A DNA stretch of 64,000 nucleotides. Origin: Castanea sativa. Its lineage: Eukaryota > Streptophyta > Magnoliopsida > Fagales > Fagaceae. Within the stretch, counting starts at the first letter, position 1, and each line of letters opens with the position of its first letter. The stretch spans positions 1,828,001 through 1,892,000 of the forward strand of contig NC_134017.1 of assembly GCF_040712315.1 (NCBI RefSeq). Direction: 5' to 3'. The notes beneath the pieces were generated by a model. That model ran no database searches. It was given only the letters and a program-made list of their open reading frames with translations, and was not told the origin of the DNA. This document shows positions 10,544 to 21,764 of the stretch, one piece after another. A program made the translations under genes and the position numbers.

Positions 10544-11430
10544 CAAGAAGTTTCAAAGTCTGCAACTTCAGAGCAAAAAGATTGTTCCCACCAAGTCAAA
10601 CAGAATATCAAAACTGTTTTTTTGATATTCTGAATGTCAACACTGTCTGAGCCTCCAGTATACTATGTTGGCTTCACATCATTTAATATACATAGAGTTG
10701 AAACAGATCAGTGTGCAGTATGCTCTGTTTATGTTGGTTTGTTTGAATTACATAGCTTGAATTGAATTTTCCTGTGGTGTGAGGTTTGCAATTTACTTAA
10801 GTATTAATTTTCCCATTTTGCAGAATATATGTTTTGTGGATCTGTTGTACTTTTTAATCCTCTGTTGAGGGGTTATTAAAATTTGAACTGTTTGGTTGTC
10901 TGATTGTATTAGTACAAGTCATGCTCTGTTTTTTTTATCCTCCAAAACTTGTTGAGGTCTATGAATAATAGTGTGGAACTGTGGATCTGGTTCTTTTTCT
11001 TTCTTCTGGCCGGTTTGGGAAGTTTTCAAAGTGATAATTTATTTGGGACTCCAAAGCCAAATCTTCTGTTTGGGCTCACAAACTAAAGGTGGATTTGGAT
11101 GGATTTTTAAACAAGCCCTAAATCAGCATGGATAGGTCACTTTTTTCGAAAATGGTTCTTTGTTGTTTTCCCAATTACCAATTAGAGATTATGATTGATG
11201 CAAATCTAATTGCTCTTTCGTATAATCTGGAACTAGGTTTCTAGTTTTGTTTTCCCTAACAAACCAAATAAGGGTTGTTTTTTCGGGATAAGTTTGCCAA
11301 GTTCATTTGTGCTTTTTTTTTTTTTTTTTTTTGACATCAAAGATAGAATCATTTGTGCCATCTTTACCTTGTCTTATATGGTACAATAGAATACTTCCAA
11401 ATGCCAGATTTGGGTTAGTGGACATGCAAT
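10544..11430 (+). repeat. Duplicated non-coding block downstream of the small-protein gene (copy A)
   Basis: The block matches 18,540-19,450 over its length: GTTGAAACAGA..GTGTGCA, TTCATTTTGCAGAAT.TATAT, CAAGTCATGC.CT, ATAATAGTGTGGA, GTGGATTTGGATGGAT, GATCTGGAACT.GGTTT and CTTCCAAA.GC.AGATTTGGGT. Parts recur at 49.4-49.55, 50.9-51.35 and, shortly, 33.65-33.75 kb. No coding frame of note. Confidence 0.8.
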
Positions 11431-11624
11431 ACAAGTTTATAAAATTTGTTTCTCCAAAAAACAAAAAAAAAAGTTAATAAAATTTAGGAGTGAGAAGCCA
11501 GTGAAACCTCTCTATTGGGTTAGACATGAGAGATTGAGGGTTGAATACGTCTGGTTTTAATGGGTCAATTAACATTAGCCCAAGATTTTAACCCACTAAC
11601 ACCAATTCAAACTTTAAGAAATGT

Positions 11625-11910
11625 TACTACACTTAATATTTTTTAATTGAATACAAATTTTGACAAATTCACTGTTAAATTACATTATCTTTGTATATTT
11701 TTCATATTTGCAAAATTTGAAGGTGATCAAAGATCAATAATAGTGTCATTAAGCAATTGCTTAAATTCAAATTTTTGTAGTTTAAAATAATACATAAAAT
11801 ATGAGTTTATGAATTGAATGATAAATAACATTCAATTGGCAAGAAAATTGATGTGTATATTAAGAACATATAGAACATATAATATAACGGTTAGATTTGC
11901 AAAGCTAAGA
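11625..11910 (+). repeat. Dispersed repeat family copy 1
   Basis: Shares an ordered set of segments with 35,480-35,720 and 47,095-47,420: TTGGAT/TTGAAT then AAATTTTGACAAATTCAC, TTTGCAAAA, AAAGATCAATA, AAATTTTTGTAGTTTAAAAT, and in copies 1 and 3 a further TTGACATG-type and AAGAACATA end. No coding content. Confidence 0.65.
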
Positions 11911-12308
11911 GAAAATTCAATTAAATTTTCAAAACTAATTTTATGCCACATGTCCCATATAATAATCTTTTTAATTTTTGTGTCAAGTGAGTAGCTAGTG
12001 CAAAAACCAAAGACTCAAAAATAAAAATAAAAAGAAAAAAGAAAGGTTTGGTTTGACTTTCACAAGGTATTAACGTGATTGTTCACAATGGTAATGGAGA
12101 AAATTTAAAAAGATAAATAAATAAGGCAAATGAAATTTATATTTGTACTAGACTTAGGCTTCAACTTAGGTTTCGTTCTCATCTAGACCAAATCTAAGAT
12201 TCTCATTTGTTTTTAATAAACTTAAATTTATTTTATAAGCAGCTAATATATATTTTCAAATACAAAAGCATTATATATGTCATATATAAAACATGAAATT
12301 TTTTACTG
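11911..12308. other. AT-rich spacer
   Basis: No gene, no repeat edge recognised. Confidence 0.4.
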
Positions 12309-12317
12309 TAATATTTA

Positions 12318-13353
12318 ATTCAAAATGCAAAACCTACCCTCTAAATTTCACCACTTTTCATTTCAATCCTCTAAGTTTGTATACAGTTATTTCAGTTCTC
12401 TAAATTTCAACTCTTCAATTCAATCCTTTGTTAAACAACCATCCATTTACGCCATTAACACCCCCAAAACGATGCCTTTTTGGTCTGATTTAAAATTTTT
12501 ATTTTCATTTGATTATTTATTTCTTAATTTAGAAAAATGTTAATTAAAAAAACAGAAATTAAAAAAAGTCCAAACCCCAAACGATGTCATCCCTCCGTTG
12601 AGAGGAGAGAAGGTGATGACCGAGAAAGCATGGGAAGGAGAGAGGACGATTGTGAAGCAGAGTAGCTTTGGCAAATTGAGGTTTGGATGCTAATGATGAG
12701 GAGGTGGAGACGGCGGCGGTGGATGTTGTAGATGTCGAAGAACCAGGAGTTGACCATGTGGGCAGTGTGGGTGACGAGGGTTTTGATTTGGTTGGAGTCT
12801 AAGTGTGACTTCGAAGAGGTCATAAGTGTCTTGATTCACTTCGTGATCGAAAATGTTCATAGCCATGGTGGTGAAAATGAAAAAGGAGTTCTAGGTTTTA
12901 GGTTTCCAGAGTGTATGAGAGTGAAAATGCAGAGTGAGGAGAGAGTATGTAGAAGAAAAAGGTGCAGGGAGGGATGATTGCAATGGTAATGGTGTTCATG
13001 TTATTGGGATTTGTATAGTTCTTGTTGGGATTTTCATTGTTTACTTATTGGGTATGGAAGCCATTGATGAGAGCCGAGAGGGTAGTTTGGGTGTCCTTTT
13101 TTTTTTTTAATTAATAATTACTAGTGTTTTTAATGTTTTTTTTAAAAAATAAGAAATAAATAATTAAATTAAAATTTTAAATCAATCCAAAACAGTGTCG
13201 TTTTGGTGGCGTTAATAGCATAAATGGATGGCTGTTTATGAATGACCGAATTAAGGAATTTTGAAATTTAGAAGTCTGAAATAACCGAATGCAAATTTAG
13301 AGAACTAAAATGAAAAATGGTAAAATTTAAATGGTGGGTTTGACATTTTGGCC
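12318..13353. mobile_element. Mutator-like element with ~220-bp terminal inverted repeats; possible gene capture
   Basis: The left arm (12,318-12,540) and the reverse complement of the right arm (13,125-13,353) match for about 220 bp with scattered differences, including CCATCCATTTA.GC.ATTAAC and AAAACGA. Flanks TAATATTTA (12,309) and TAACATTTA (13,354) agree at 8 of 9 bases, the target size of Mutator elements. The ~580-bp interior is much richer in G and C than the arms. On its minus strand an ATG at 12,866 opens a 59-codon frame after an untranslated-like, pyrimidine-rich stretch; an overlapping frame runs to 12,587. No transposase is present. The interior could be captured host gene DNA (Pack-MULE). 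Confidence 0.78.
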
Positions 13354-13362
13354 TAACATTTA

Positions 13363-14285
13363 TTTCACGCTCATGATTCCATCCAAAAGTATTTAAACTT
13401 GCAGAGCACCCGAAGAAACCTTTTTATAAAGACCGAAATCGAAATTCTAGAGTACAACATCGGATGGTAATAGTTTGACAATTTTTACTGTAATAAGGGC
13501 GAATAGTTGTGTGTGGAAAAATAATGTGCACGGAATGTTTTTGGAGCATGGGCGCGTGAGCACGTGAACGCGTGTTGATAATCACCCATTGCTGATGCTT
13601 ATTCATTTGGTGTGAAAGCAATGGACAGCAAAATCTAAAAGCGGCCAGGATTCTAGTTGATGCTATAAACAATACTTACCCAAGTGGTCCATTTTCCCTC
13701 AAATTTCTTAGATCTGATTGGAATCAACTTTTCTTTTACTTTTCTAATTTTATTTTATTTATTTATTTATTTATTTTTGGTGAGAAGCATGATTGAAATT
13801 TACTTAATATGTCTTTTTGAAATATTCATTTTGTACAAAGGGATTTTGACTTACCCCCCATTTGTTTGGTTGCTCACTTGCTCTAGCCAAGCACATTCTA
13901 GCAGTCGGATTAAGATGACCCTGTAGTATAAGCCAAATATGTTTTCAACTCTTAACAAGATGAGCCAAACCACATAGAGTGTGACTTGATAGTAAGAGTT
14001 CTTATTCCAACATCTAAAAAGGAAAAGTTCGAGCGATAATCTCAACAAGATCCATGTGATACATGCAGTATTATTCATTGCCAATCACGTGGCATGAGTC
14101 AAGGAGCCTACATAAAAAAGCTCTTTTTTTTTATAAAAAAAAAAAAAAAAGATGAGCCTAAATGGTCCTACTTGAGTCCCCCACTAACTTCAATTTAAAG
14201 TTCTTTAACCCATCCACCCGGTGGGACCTCAAACACCACATGAAATAATCCCAGCTTGCCAACACAAAAAGTCTGATAACACATA
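13363..14285. other. Non-coding stretch
   Basis: Contains a (TTTA)n-like tract at 13,753-13,776 and a T8-then-A16 tract at 14,126-14,151 that can fold. The short open frames (for example minus strand 13,424-13,672 and 13,851-14,084) show no domain, signal or paralogue. Nothing else recognised. Confidence 0.4.
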
Positions 14286-14289
14286 ACGT

Positions 14290-15535
14290 TTTAATCACCT
14301 TGTTAAGCAGCACAACAAAGTTTTCACCACCTTGCACCTTGGTAGCGTATCAACTTTCCATCGCCTCAGGGCCGGCCCAACAAAATTTGGGGCCTAAGGC
14401 AGAAATTTTATATAAGGCCTTTTTATATATAAACATTAATTAAATAAATATATATAATACTAATTAAATTAAGACTAATTTGATGTAAATACAAAAATTG
14501 ATGAATAATAATAATTAAACTAAGGTTAATTTCATACAAAGGATTGAATATTATAGTTGAACCATAAATTTAAACAAAAAGAATTAGAAAAAATATTTTT
14601 TTAAAAAAAACTTAATTTAACTTGGATATATAACTATGCATAGTTAAGTACAGTTGTAACCTAAATTTTAATTTATATATTCTTTTTAAGAGAAAGAGAT
14701 AGATAAATATTATTTGGTGTGTGGCTTTGTAAGATATTAGTTTACAAAAATTAAGATCTCAAACTATTAGAGGAGATTAGTCATCATTAATGATCTATCA
14801 CATTTGTAGCATTTTTTTTTTTTGAAACATTTTAGGGTTTCAATTGGTTTTAATTTCTATTGGTCTCCTATTTTGGAAGCCTTGTTAGAAATGAAAAAGA
14901 TAAATACTAAAGATACTGCAAAATGTTCACAATATAATGTGATAATGATTGTAATTGATGAAATTTAACAACTTAATTTATTTGTATTTGAATTAATTTT
15001 TTATGTGATTGGTGACATGTTAGTTAAATTTAAACTTAAACCTATAGTAAATTTGTGGTATCTTTAACATCACTTAAAAAAAAAGTACTAATTATTTAAA
15101 AAATGTTATGTTTTTATAAAATTTTGGGCCTTTACAAATAAAATGGGGCTTTTTTTAGTAGGGAATTTTTTTTTGGGTTGTGGGGCCTTAGGCCTAGGCC
15201 TTGAGCCGGCACTGATCGCCTTGCTTAGTAGCGCAACAAATTTCCGCCACCACCTTGCATCTTGATAGCACATAAAATTCCACCACCCCCTATTAGAAAA
15301 AAAAATTTCAATCACCTTGCACATTGGAAGCACATAAAATTTCTATCACCTTCCTTAGTTGCACAAAAAATTTTCATCACTTGTAATTTGATAGCACATA
15401 AAATTTCCATCACCCCTAGTAAGACAAAATTTGCATCATCTTGCATTTTGGTATGGCACATGAAATTTCTATCACCCCTGTAAGACATAAAATTTACATA
15501 ACCTTGCATCTTGGTAGCACATATTAATATGGGTT
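14290..15535. repeat. Minisatellite array (~50-60 bp units), interrupted by a hAT-like element
   Basis: Units read roughly: CACCTTGCATCTTGGTAGCACATAAAATTTC.ATCACCTTG(C/T)TTAGTAGCACAACAAA (written here in two joined parts). Two copies lie left of the inserted element (14,295-14,366) and about five right of it (15,215-15,535), with copies degenerating to the right. Short open frames across it are shadows of the repeat. Confidence 0.8.
14367..15214. mobile_element. Non-autonomous hAT-like element
   Basis: Ends are CAGGGCCGGC and the inverse of CAGTGCCGGC; just inside, GGGGCCTAAGGC and its inverse near 15,184 extend the pairing. The 7-bp ATCGCCT occurs directly before and directly after the element. 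hAT elements make 8-bp duplications, so one base has changed or been lost. The flanks joined across the element restore a normal unit of the surrounding minisatellite. No transposase frame. Confidence 0.78.
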
Positions 15536-15539
15536 TAAT

Positions 15540-16502
15540 TGTGATTTTTTACTAATAACTATATATTTATTTAATTTGTTGCTTTTTTTAAGAATCCGTT
15601 TATATATAATGACAAACTTAGGTACAATTTTTTATTTGTTGTACTTTAGGTTTCTTAATTAAAATTAAACACATTATTGTATAACCAATACAATAACAAT
15701 TATTTTACGTTCCCTAAAATAATTACATTTAATGTAATCAATAGTTTGAATTTAAATGAGAAACATAATGTATAGCACCTAAGAAATTGTCTCAAATGTT
15801 TAACTCATAGGCAAGATAACGTGCTTTCTAAAGGGTTGGCATAAACCTCACCAGAGGTATCTGCCTGAATTTTGGTCAATCTTTATATAAAAATGTGTGT
15901 AATTATATATTTGTACATATATGTGAACACGTGTTAGAATTATTGTGTCAAAACATTTTTTTTTTTTTTTTGGATGACTCAATAATTATGAGAGGGGGGA
16001 TTTCAACATCTAGAAGTCACAATTGAGCTAAAGGCATTTGGCATGGGTTAAAGTATTTCAAAACATTTTATTGTATAACAACAAAATCTATGTTGAAACG
16101 AAAAGGTTGCACCAAATTACCAATAACCTTTAGGTCAATTGGCTTGACACTTTTAAGTGTGTCAAATATCCAATATTCAAATCTTTCATCTCTTATTTGA
16201 AATATATACATAAATACTATGAAATTACTTAGATCTATTCGGTATACAATTTAAGCATGGCACATGACCAGACCAGTATATAGGTAGCTAAGTTTGGCTT
16301 ATAAATTGTATTGTAGATCAACTAAATCTTCTAACTGTTTGTTATTTGATAATGTATTTGAGACATCCTTTTCTTCCTGGTTTTATGGACATAAAATATA
16401 GTCCCTCAACAAGGTGTTCTTAAAAGATCCTATTATCGTTAAATACTAGTGTAAGTGAGTAACACGACAAAATTATTATGAAGTTTTAGGGATCGGTTCA
16501 AT
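15540..16502 (+). repeat. Duplicated upstream block, left part (partner at 23.6-24.1 kb)
   Basis: Segments GTGTTAGAAT.. .TG..TCAAA, GTTGAAACGAAAAGGTTGC and GATCAACTAAATC(T/A)TC(T/C) follow in the same order as at 23,640-24,060. The block continues at 17,300 after a solo LTR. No coding frame. It lies upstream of the 18.3-kb gene just as its partner lies upstream of the 24.3-kb gene. Confidence 0.65.
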
Positions 16503-16507
16503 ATAAT

Positions 16508-17260
16508 TGTAAGGGGACAAGGATCCAAAAATACAAATAAGGGGATTAAGGACAGCACTGGAGAAACAAACCTCGGAAAACACTAGCAGACTAACCTCGA
16601 AAAGATACAAGTGACCTTATGCAACTCAGAAAGGCTAGAATGGAAGAGAAACCCGAGGACGCCAGCACACTCTCGGAAGGTTGAGAACTGAGGCTAAAGG
16701 TCGTTGGGTGCAAGTCGAGGGTGAAGAGAAAGATGTGTTGCCAAGCAGGGAAGAAAGGAAAGTGGATGGACAAAGCAACCATCACCTCCACATTTAATGC
16801 ATTGCAACCACTTAGTTGGCGGTATTAATGAGGAATTGACTTTGAATAGTATCCACCCAGCTCATATCTCAGTGTAGAAACCTTCTAGTAAGGCTGTGAT
16901 GGGACAATTATCAAGAAAATCCGATCCTGGCCTTCCAAATGTAGAGCTCAGATACACCTTAGTTAATTATATAAAGCCAAGAAGCCCCTGGATCAAAGGA
17001 TGGACTTTTTTGGACTTAGAAATTACTTGTAACTTCTATCTTGGACTAATCCCGAGGACCCCAATATAACCATTCCAAGACTAATCCTTATTAAATATCA
17101 TTTGTCCATGTTTGGAATCAATTCTAACACATCCTCTAAATTTTTTCCTCTTGTTAAAGGTATTTAAGGTTGATTGAGCATCCTCTTAAAAATTAATTGT
17201 GTGAGCAAGAGTAGCAAAATAAAATCCGTCAACATCATTATTTACTTTTTGCCTGCCACA
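16508..17260 (+). mobile_element. Solo LTR
   Basis: Starts TGTAAGGGGACAAGGATCC and ends GCCTGCCACA, flanked by ATAAT and ATAAC (4 of 5 bases). Base composition changes sharply to GC-richer sequence with a TATA-like TATATAAAGCC at 16,967-16,977 and an LTR-like end (GAGTAGCAAAATAAAATCCG). No internal retrotransposon region is next to it. The lineage is not certain; gypsy is likely from its look. Confidence 0.6.
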
Positions 17261-17740
17261 ATAACATTTAAACATATTGCAAGGCCAATATAGGTGGAGG
17301 TGAAGTTAGGGTCATAAAATCGTACTATTGATGAAATCTTCCAACTATTTATAATGCATTAGAGACATCCTTCTGTTGCTATAGTCAAACGAACTTTACG
17401 TATTTTCTTTTAGAGAAAATGATAAAAGTTAATATTTTAATGTAGTATTAATTAAGTTGTATACTAATATATATAAATTAAAAAAATTATTTTGATTTCT
17501 TTTAGTTTGTTGAACATAAATCTCTCAAAAACAAATTAAGAATAATTTTGAGAGGTAAACCAATTATAATTATTTGCCTTTTTTTCTTTTGTTGTTGAGG
17601 GAGATAAACTAGAAGCAAGCTAAATAGTTCAGAATTATTACTGTAAATTACCTAGTTAATTAAATGAAAAAGTCCCACACAGGATAAAAATAGTAAGGAT
17701 GAATGGTTAATATATTGTTGAGAGTCTTGTGACATTTATT
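17261..17740 (+). repeat. Duplicated upstream block, right part (partner at 24.05-24.31 kb)
   Basis: AGTCAAACGAACTTTACGTATTTT and the following stretch to AAGAATAATTTTGAGA correspond to AGTAAAACGAATTTTACATATTTT and AAGAATCATTTTGAAA in front of the 24.3-kb gene. A further piece at 17,635-17,720 (GTAAATTACCTAGTTAATTA..GAATGGTTAATA) is similar to 53,930-54,000. Confidence 0.6.
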
Positions 17741-17799
17741 TATTTGATAGTTTCCGGGTTAACCCATTTCGAACGCAAGTCCGCCCGTCTCGAAAGCAT

Positions 17800-18260
17800 C
17801 CCTCAGGTAAATGACTATCTTATCACTCATACATGCCACGTATGAGGGACCTCATACATCCCTAAATGACTATCTTATTTCTCATATCCATCATACATGC
17901 CACGTATGAGGTACCCTCATACATGTAAATGACTATCTTATCCCTCAAGTCCATTTGTATAGCAAAAAAAAAAAAAAAAAAACTCAAGTCCATTTGTATA
18001 GCCAAAAAATAAAACTCAGGCCTTCCCACTTCCCACATGGACCCAGGAACCTCCGTCGGCTGGTACTATGTCTGGAAAGATTTGTCTTTGTATAGCCAAA
18101 AAAAAAACAAAAAACTCAGTCTATTTGTATAGCCAAAAAAAAAAAACGCACACCTTGCCACTCATCATTTGTTTGGTCGGCTGGTACTATGTCTGGGAAG
18201 ATTTGACATTTGTATAGCCAAAAAAAAAAAAAAAACTCAAGTCCATTTGTAGAGTAAACA
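17800..18260 (+). repeat. Clustered short direct repeats upstream of the 18.3-kb gene
   Basis: TAAATGACTATCTTAT occurs three times (17,809, 17,863, 17,926), CATACATGCCACGTATGAGG twice, and CAAGTCCATTTGTATAGCCAAAAA-type units five times or so, each followed by an A tract of variable length. GTCGGCTGGTACTATGTCTG is also duplicated (18,055 and 18,177). Confidence 0.8.
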
Positions 18261-18294
18261 ACCGCTTCCTCTATCGCTTCCTTTACTCCTCCAA

Positions 18295-18490
18295 ATGGGT
18301 GAGAATCAATATATATTACCTGAATATATCTTTTTAACGATTTTTACTTTTGTTGGTTTCAGTATTTCATTCAATCAATTTTCTCTTGTTTACTGCAGGG
18401 AACGAGCTTAATTCAGACATAGTTCTTGGCCTGGTCATTCTCATCATCACACTCCTTCTTGCACTCCCCAGGTATGTAACTAACAAGTAA
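18295..18490 (+). CDS. Two-exon small membrane protein candidate (31 aa)
   Basis: Exon 1 supplies only ATGG (18,295-18,298) before a GTGAG donor. After a 100-base intron with a pyrimidine stretch and TACTGCAG, exon 2 (18,399-18,490) reads on in frame to TAA. The product is MGNELNSD, then a hydrophobic segment IVLGLVILIITLLLALP, then a short tail. A second strong donor (CCCAG/GTATGT at 18,471) could instead splice to a further exon and change the tail. The exon 2 sequence is clearly related to those at 48.56, 50.6 and 53.4 kb. A single-pass membrane peptide is inferred; function unknown. Confidence 0.45.
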
Positions 18491-19545
18491 CAACACTGGA
18501 GCTATGTTAATACCTACTATGTGGGTTTTACTTTTACATAACACGGAGCTTCCAATATAAATAAGTTGAAACAGAGTGTGCACTGCTTCATGCTTTGTTT
18601 TTATTGGTTCTTTTGAATTGCGAATAGCTTGAATTGTCCGTGAGGTTTGCATTTTCTTTTTTCATTTTGCAGAATCTATATTGTGTGGATCTATTGTGGT
18701 TTGTAATGTTCTATGAATAAAGTGATTTTAGTCTAATACTTTTTGAGGGCTTAGAAAAATTTGAAGTGTTTGTTTTTGCGATTGTTTACGTGCAAGTCAT
18801 GCCCTATTTTTCTTTTTTTCTCCAAACTTGCTGAGGTTTATGTATAATAGTGTGGATCCAGGCCTTTCTCTTTCTGCTGGCCAGTTTTCGAAGTTTGAAT
18901 TTTCCTATGCTTGTGAAAATTTGAACTGTTTGGCTTTCTAATTGTTTTAGTACAAGTCATGCTCTGCTTTTCTTTTTCCTCTTATACTAGTTAAACTTTA
19001 AGAATAATAGTGTGGATCTGGTTTTATACAAAAAAAAATAGTGTGGATCTGGGCTTTTTTCTTTCTGCTGGCTGGTTTTGGAAAATGTTTTGGGCCTCCA
19101 CAACCAAATCTTCCACTTTGGGCTCATAAACAAAAAGATGTGGATTTGGATGGATATTTATAAAAGCCCCAAGTCAACCTAGGTAGGTCACTCTTTTTCA
19201 TCCCTCTTTTGGGATATGGTTCTTAATTGTTTTCCTAATTGCTAATCAGAGATTATAATTGATGCATATCTAATTTCTCTTTTGTATGATCTGGAACTGG
19301 GTTTCCATATTTTGGTTTCCCTGACAAACCATATAACAGTTGTCTTTTTTGGACAAGTTTGCCTTGTCCATTTGAGCTATCTTTCTCTTGTGTCCTATTT
19401 TCTATGTGGTACGATAGAGTACTTTCCAAAAGCTAGATTTGGGTATAGCATAAGCTTCAAGTCCAAAGACTCTAAACCATTTAATTGAATCAAACACATG
19501 TAGATAATTAGTCCAAAAATTAACATCTCTGGTGGATAAGAGTTG
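18491..19545 (+). repeat. Duplicated non-coding block downstream of the small-protein gene (copy B)
   Basis: Matches the block at 10,544-11,430 in order, and contains an internal repeat of its own: GTGTGGATC(C/T)(A/G)GG..TTTCTTTCTGCTGGC at about 18,850 and 19,040. It probably includes 3' untranslated sequence of the family. No gene of its own seen. Confidence 0.75.
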
Positions 19546-20230
19546 AAGACGTCTAGATTTAATGCGTTAACCAACATTTTAACCCAACTAATAAATTTAA
19601 TTTTGGGCCATTTAACTCAATTAAAAGTATGAATAATTTTTTTCCCAAAAAATAATCCAAACACTATTCCAATCAATTCATTGCCAATATAATCATAAAA
19701 ATAAAAACCATAGTAAAGGAAAATATTTTTCTCAAAAAAAAAAAAATTGTTGTTGTGATTAATAACACATTAATAGACTTCTAGATTTAATGCGTTGATC
19801 AACATTTTAACCCAACTAGTAAATTAAATTTTGGGCCATTTAACTCAATTAAAAGTACGAATAATTTTTTTCCCAAAAAATAATCCAAATACTATTCCAA
19901 TCAATTAATTGCCAATATAATCATAAAAATAAAAACCATAGTAAAGGAAAATATTTTTCTCAAAAATTTGTTGTGATTAATAACACATTAATAGACGTCT
20001 AGATTTAATGGGTTGATCAACATTTTAACGCAACTAGTAAATTTAATTTTGGGCCATTTAACTCGATTAAAAGTATGAATAATTTTTTTCCCTCAAAAAA
20101 TAATCCAAACACTATTCCAATCAATTAATTGCCAATATGATCATAAAAATAAAATAAAATAGTAAAGGAAAATATTTTTCTCAAAAACAAATATTTTGTT
20201 GTTGTGATTAATAACACATTAATTAGTAAA
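19546..20230 (+). repeat. Three tandem copies of a ~220-bp unit
   Basis: Units begin at about 19,550, 19,775 and 19,993 with GACGTCTAGATTTAATG or a close variant, continue through CAACATTTTAACCCAACTA, TTTTGGGCCATTTAACTC, CTATTCCAATCAATTAATTG and end AATAACACATTAATAGAC. Copies are very similar, differing by small changes and A-tract length. A single, more diverged copy lies at 54,125-54,330, and a short start of one at 11,535-11,600. Confidence 0.9.
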
Positions 20231-21039
20231 TATTATATAATAAAATTCATTGTAACCTTAGCATCACTCACACAATAAATCTAAAGACAACATTTTTCAT
20301 GATTTATTTCACAACTCCTAATATGGCTTATTGTATAACAAAAGTAGTATTGGCGTATAACAAAAGTGATATTAGTAATAAAATTAATTGAAAATAATAT
20401 TATTCTAATCATAATCGGTTACGTCAACAATTACCAGTTGAAAAATATTATATCCTTAACATTACTCTTTTTATTACTTGAACATTAGCAATGTGTGTCA
20501 AGATGCTTAAAATTAGAATAGCTTAAAGGGAGTGCTACTTACTCTAAATAGTAGTATTACTCTTTCTTCTTATAAATATGAGAGTTAATTAACAATTGTG
20601 TTACTCTTCCAACTTCCAACATCCATTTTTATTGGATACCACGTTACTCCTTACTCTTGTGTTACCATTGGAATGATTGGCATTATTATTATGATCTCTC
20701 TAGCAAGGCAGAAACTGTTCTCATAGATATAAAGCCTCAAATAAAAATATTTATTAGTGTATGACATTGTTACAGGTTATAAGAGGATAAAGGTGTGAGG
20801 TTCTTTCAGAAATTCAGCTTGTTCTATATTGTGTAAACTTCTTGTTATTCCCTGTTTTGATTGAATACATTATTATTAATTAAAAAGTCCCTTTTGGGGG
20901 GGGGGGGGGGGGGGGGACACCTCATGACATTGGAAGATATAATTAAAAAAAAAAGAAGGAAAAAAAAGGGTAAAGGGAACAAGTTTATTTGGATTGAGAA
21001 TCTTGTGCCCATTGTTGTTGAGCTTGAAGTGAATTTGGC
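20231..21039. other. AT-rich stretch with a 21-base G run
   Basis: No gene seen. A run of 21 G lies at 20,896-20,916, followed by A-rich sequence. The short open frame across it is an accident of the run. Confidence 0.5.
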
Positions 21040-21089
21040 CTAGGATTGGGCCTTAATAAGGGATTGTACAAACTGTGACAAGGATGTAC

Positions 21090-21290
21090 ATATTAATGTG
21101 ATAGCAATTTTGCCATGCCTCTCTTGACCTGCCCCTTCCCGTTTCACCCTGGGTGAATTCTCCTCACCCCGCAAAGGTAGTGGGGAGGGGATGGAGCGAG
21201 TTTTTAGCCCTGCACCATAGAGCGGGGCGAGGATGAGTTTAGACTTTTTAGACCCACCTCGCCCCACCTTGCCTTAATAAATTTTATAAT
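21090..21290. repeat. GC-rich repeat fragment (partner at 22.62-22.76 kb)
   Basis: GACCCACCTCGCCCCACCTTGCC here and GGCCCACCTCGCCCTGCCCCATTGCC at 22,720-22,750 are in the same direction, each preceded by GGGGATGG/GAGGATGA-type purine-rich sequence. Probably two fragments of one transposon family. Confidence 0.5.
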
Positions 21291-21416
21291 TGTAAATTTT
21301 TCATGTCCTAAAACTTTATTATTTAAATAAACATATCATTATTAGCTTATTTTATTCTATCTAACGTGGCATTCTGCTTCTATTTTGTTATTTGTTATAC
21401 TATGAGATTTTCCTTT

Positions 21417-21764
21417 TGTCGAACCGTGAGCTATGTCATTCCACCTCAAAACCAATTGGTAATGAGAAAGACACACTCAAAATTTTTATAGCTTTCGACA
21501 TCACACCACGTTGACCTGTTTTTAAAGTGGTTGTAGAGAGTCAAAGCCCTCCCAACAATCCCTCCCTCACAATGACACTCCCATGACTTGAACCTATGAC
21601 CTTGGCTCTAATACCATTTGTCGAACCGTGAGCTATGTCATTCCACCTCAAAACCAATTGGTAATGAGGAAAACACACTCAAATCTTTTATAACTTTCGA
21701 CATTACACCACGTGGGTCTGTTTTTAGAGTGGTTGTAGGGAGTCAAATTGTGATCCTCCCAACA
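21417..21764 (-). mobile_element. TRIM: miniature LTR retrotransposon, 348 bp
   Basis: Two direct repeats, 21,417-21,557 and 21,619-21,764, are about 90% alike. Read on the minus strand each starts TGTTGGGAGG and ends GGTTCGACA. Two bases after the upstream LTR lies TGGTATTAGAGCC, a match to the initiator tRNA-Met primer site used by many plant elements. Before the downstream LTR is the purine tract GAGGGAGGGAT. The ~60 bases between carry no gene. A 5-bp target duplication is not evident. It would need proteins from another element to move. Confidence 0.85.

Noticed and set aside
15106..15509. Frames with repeated NFMC / HKISI
   Set aside because: Shadows of the minisatellite next to the hAT-like element.
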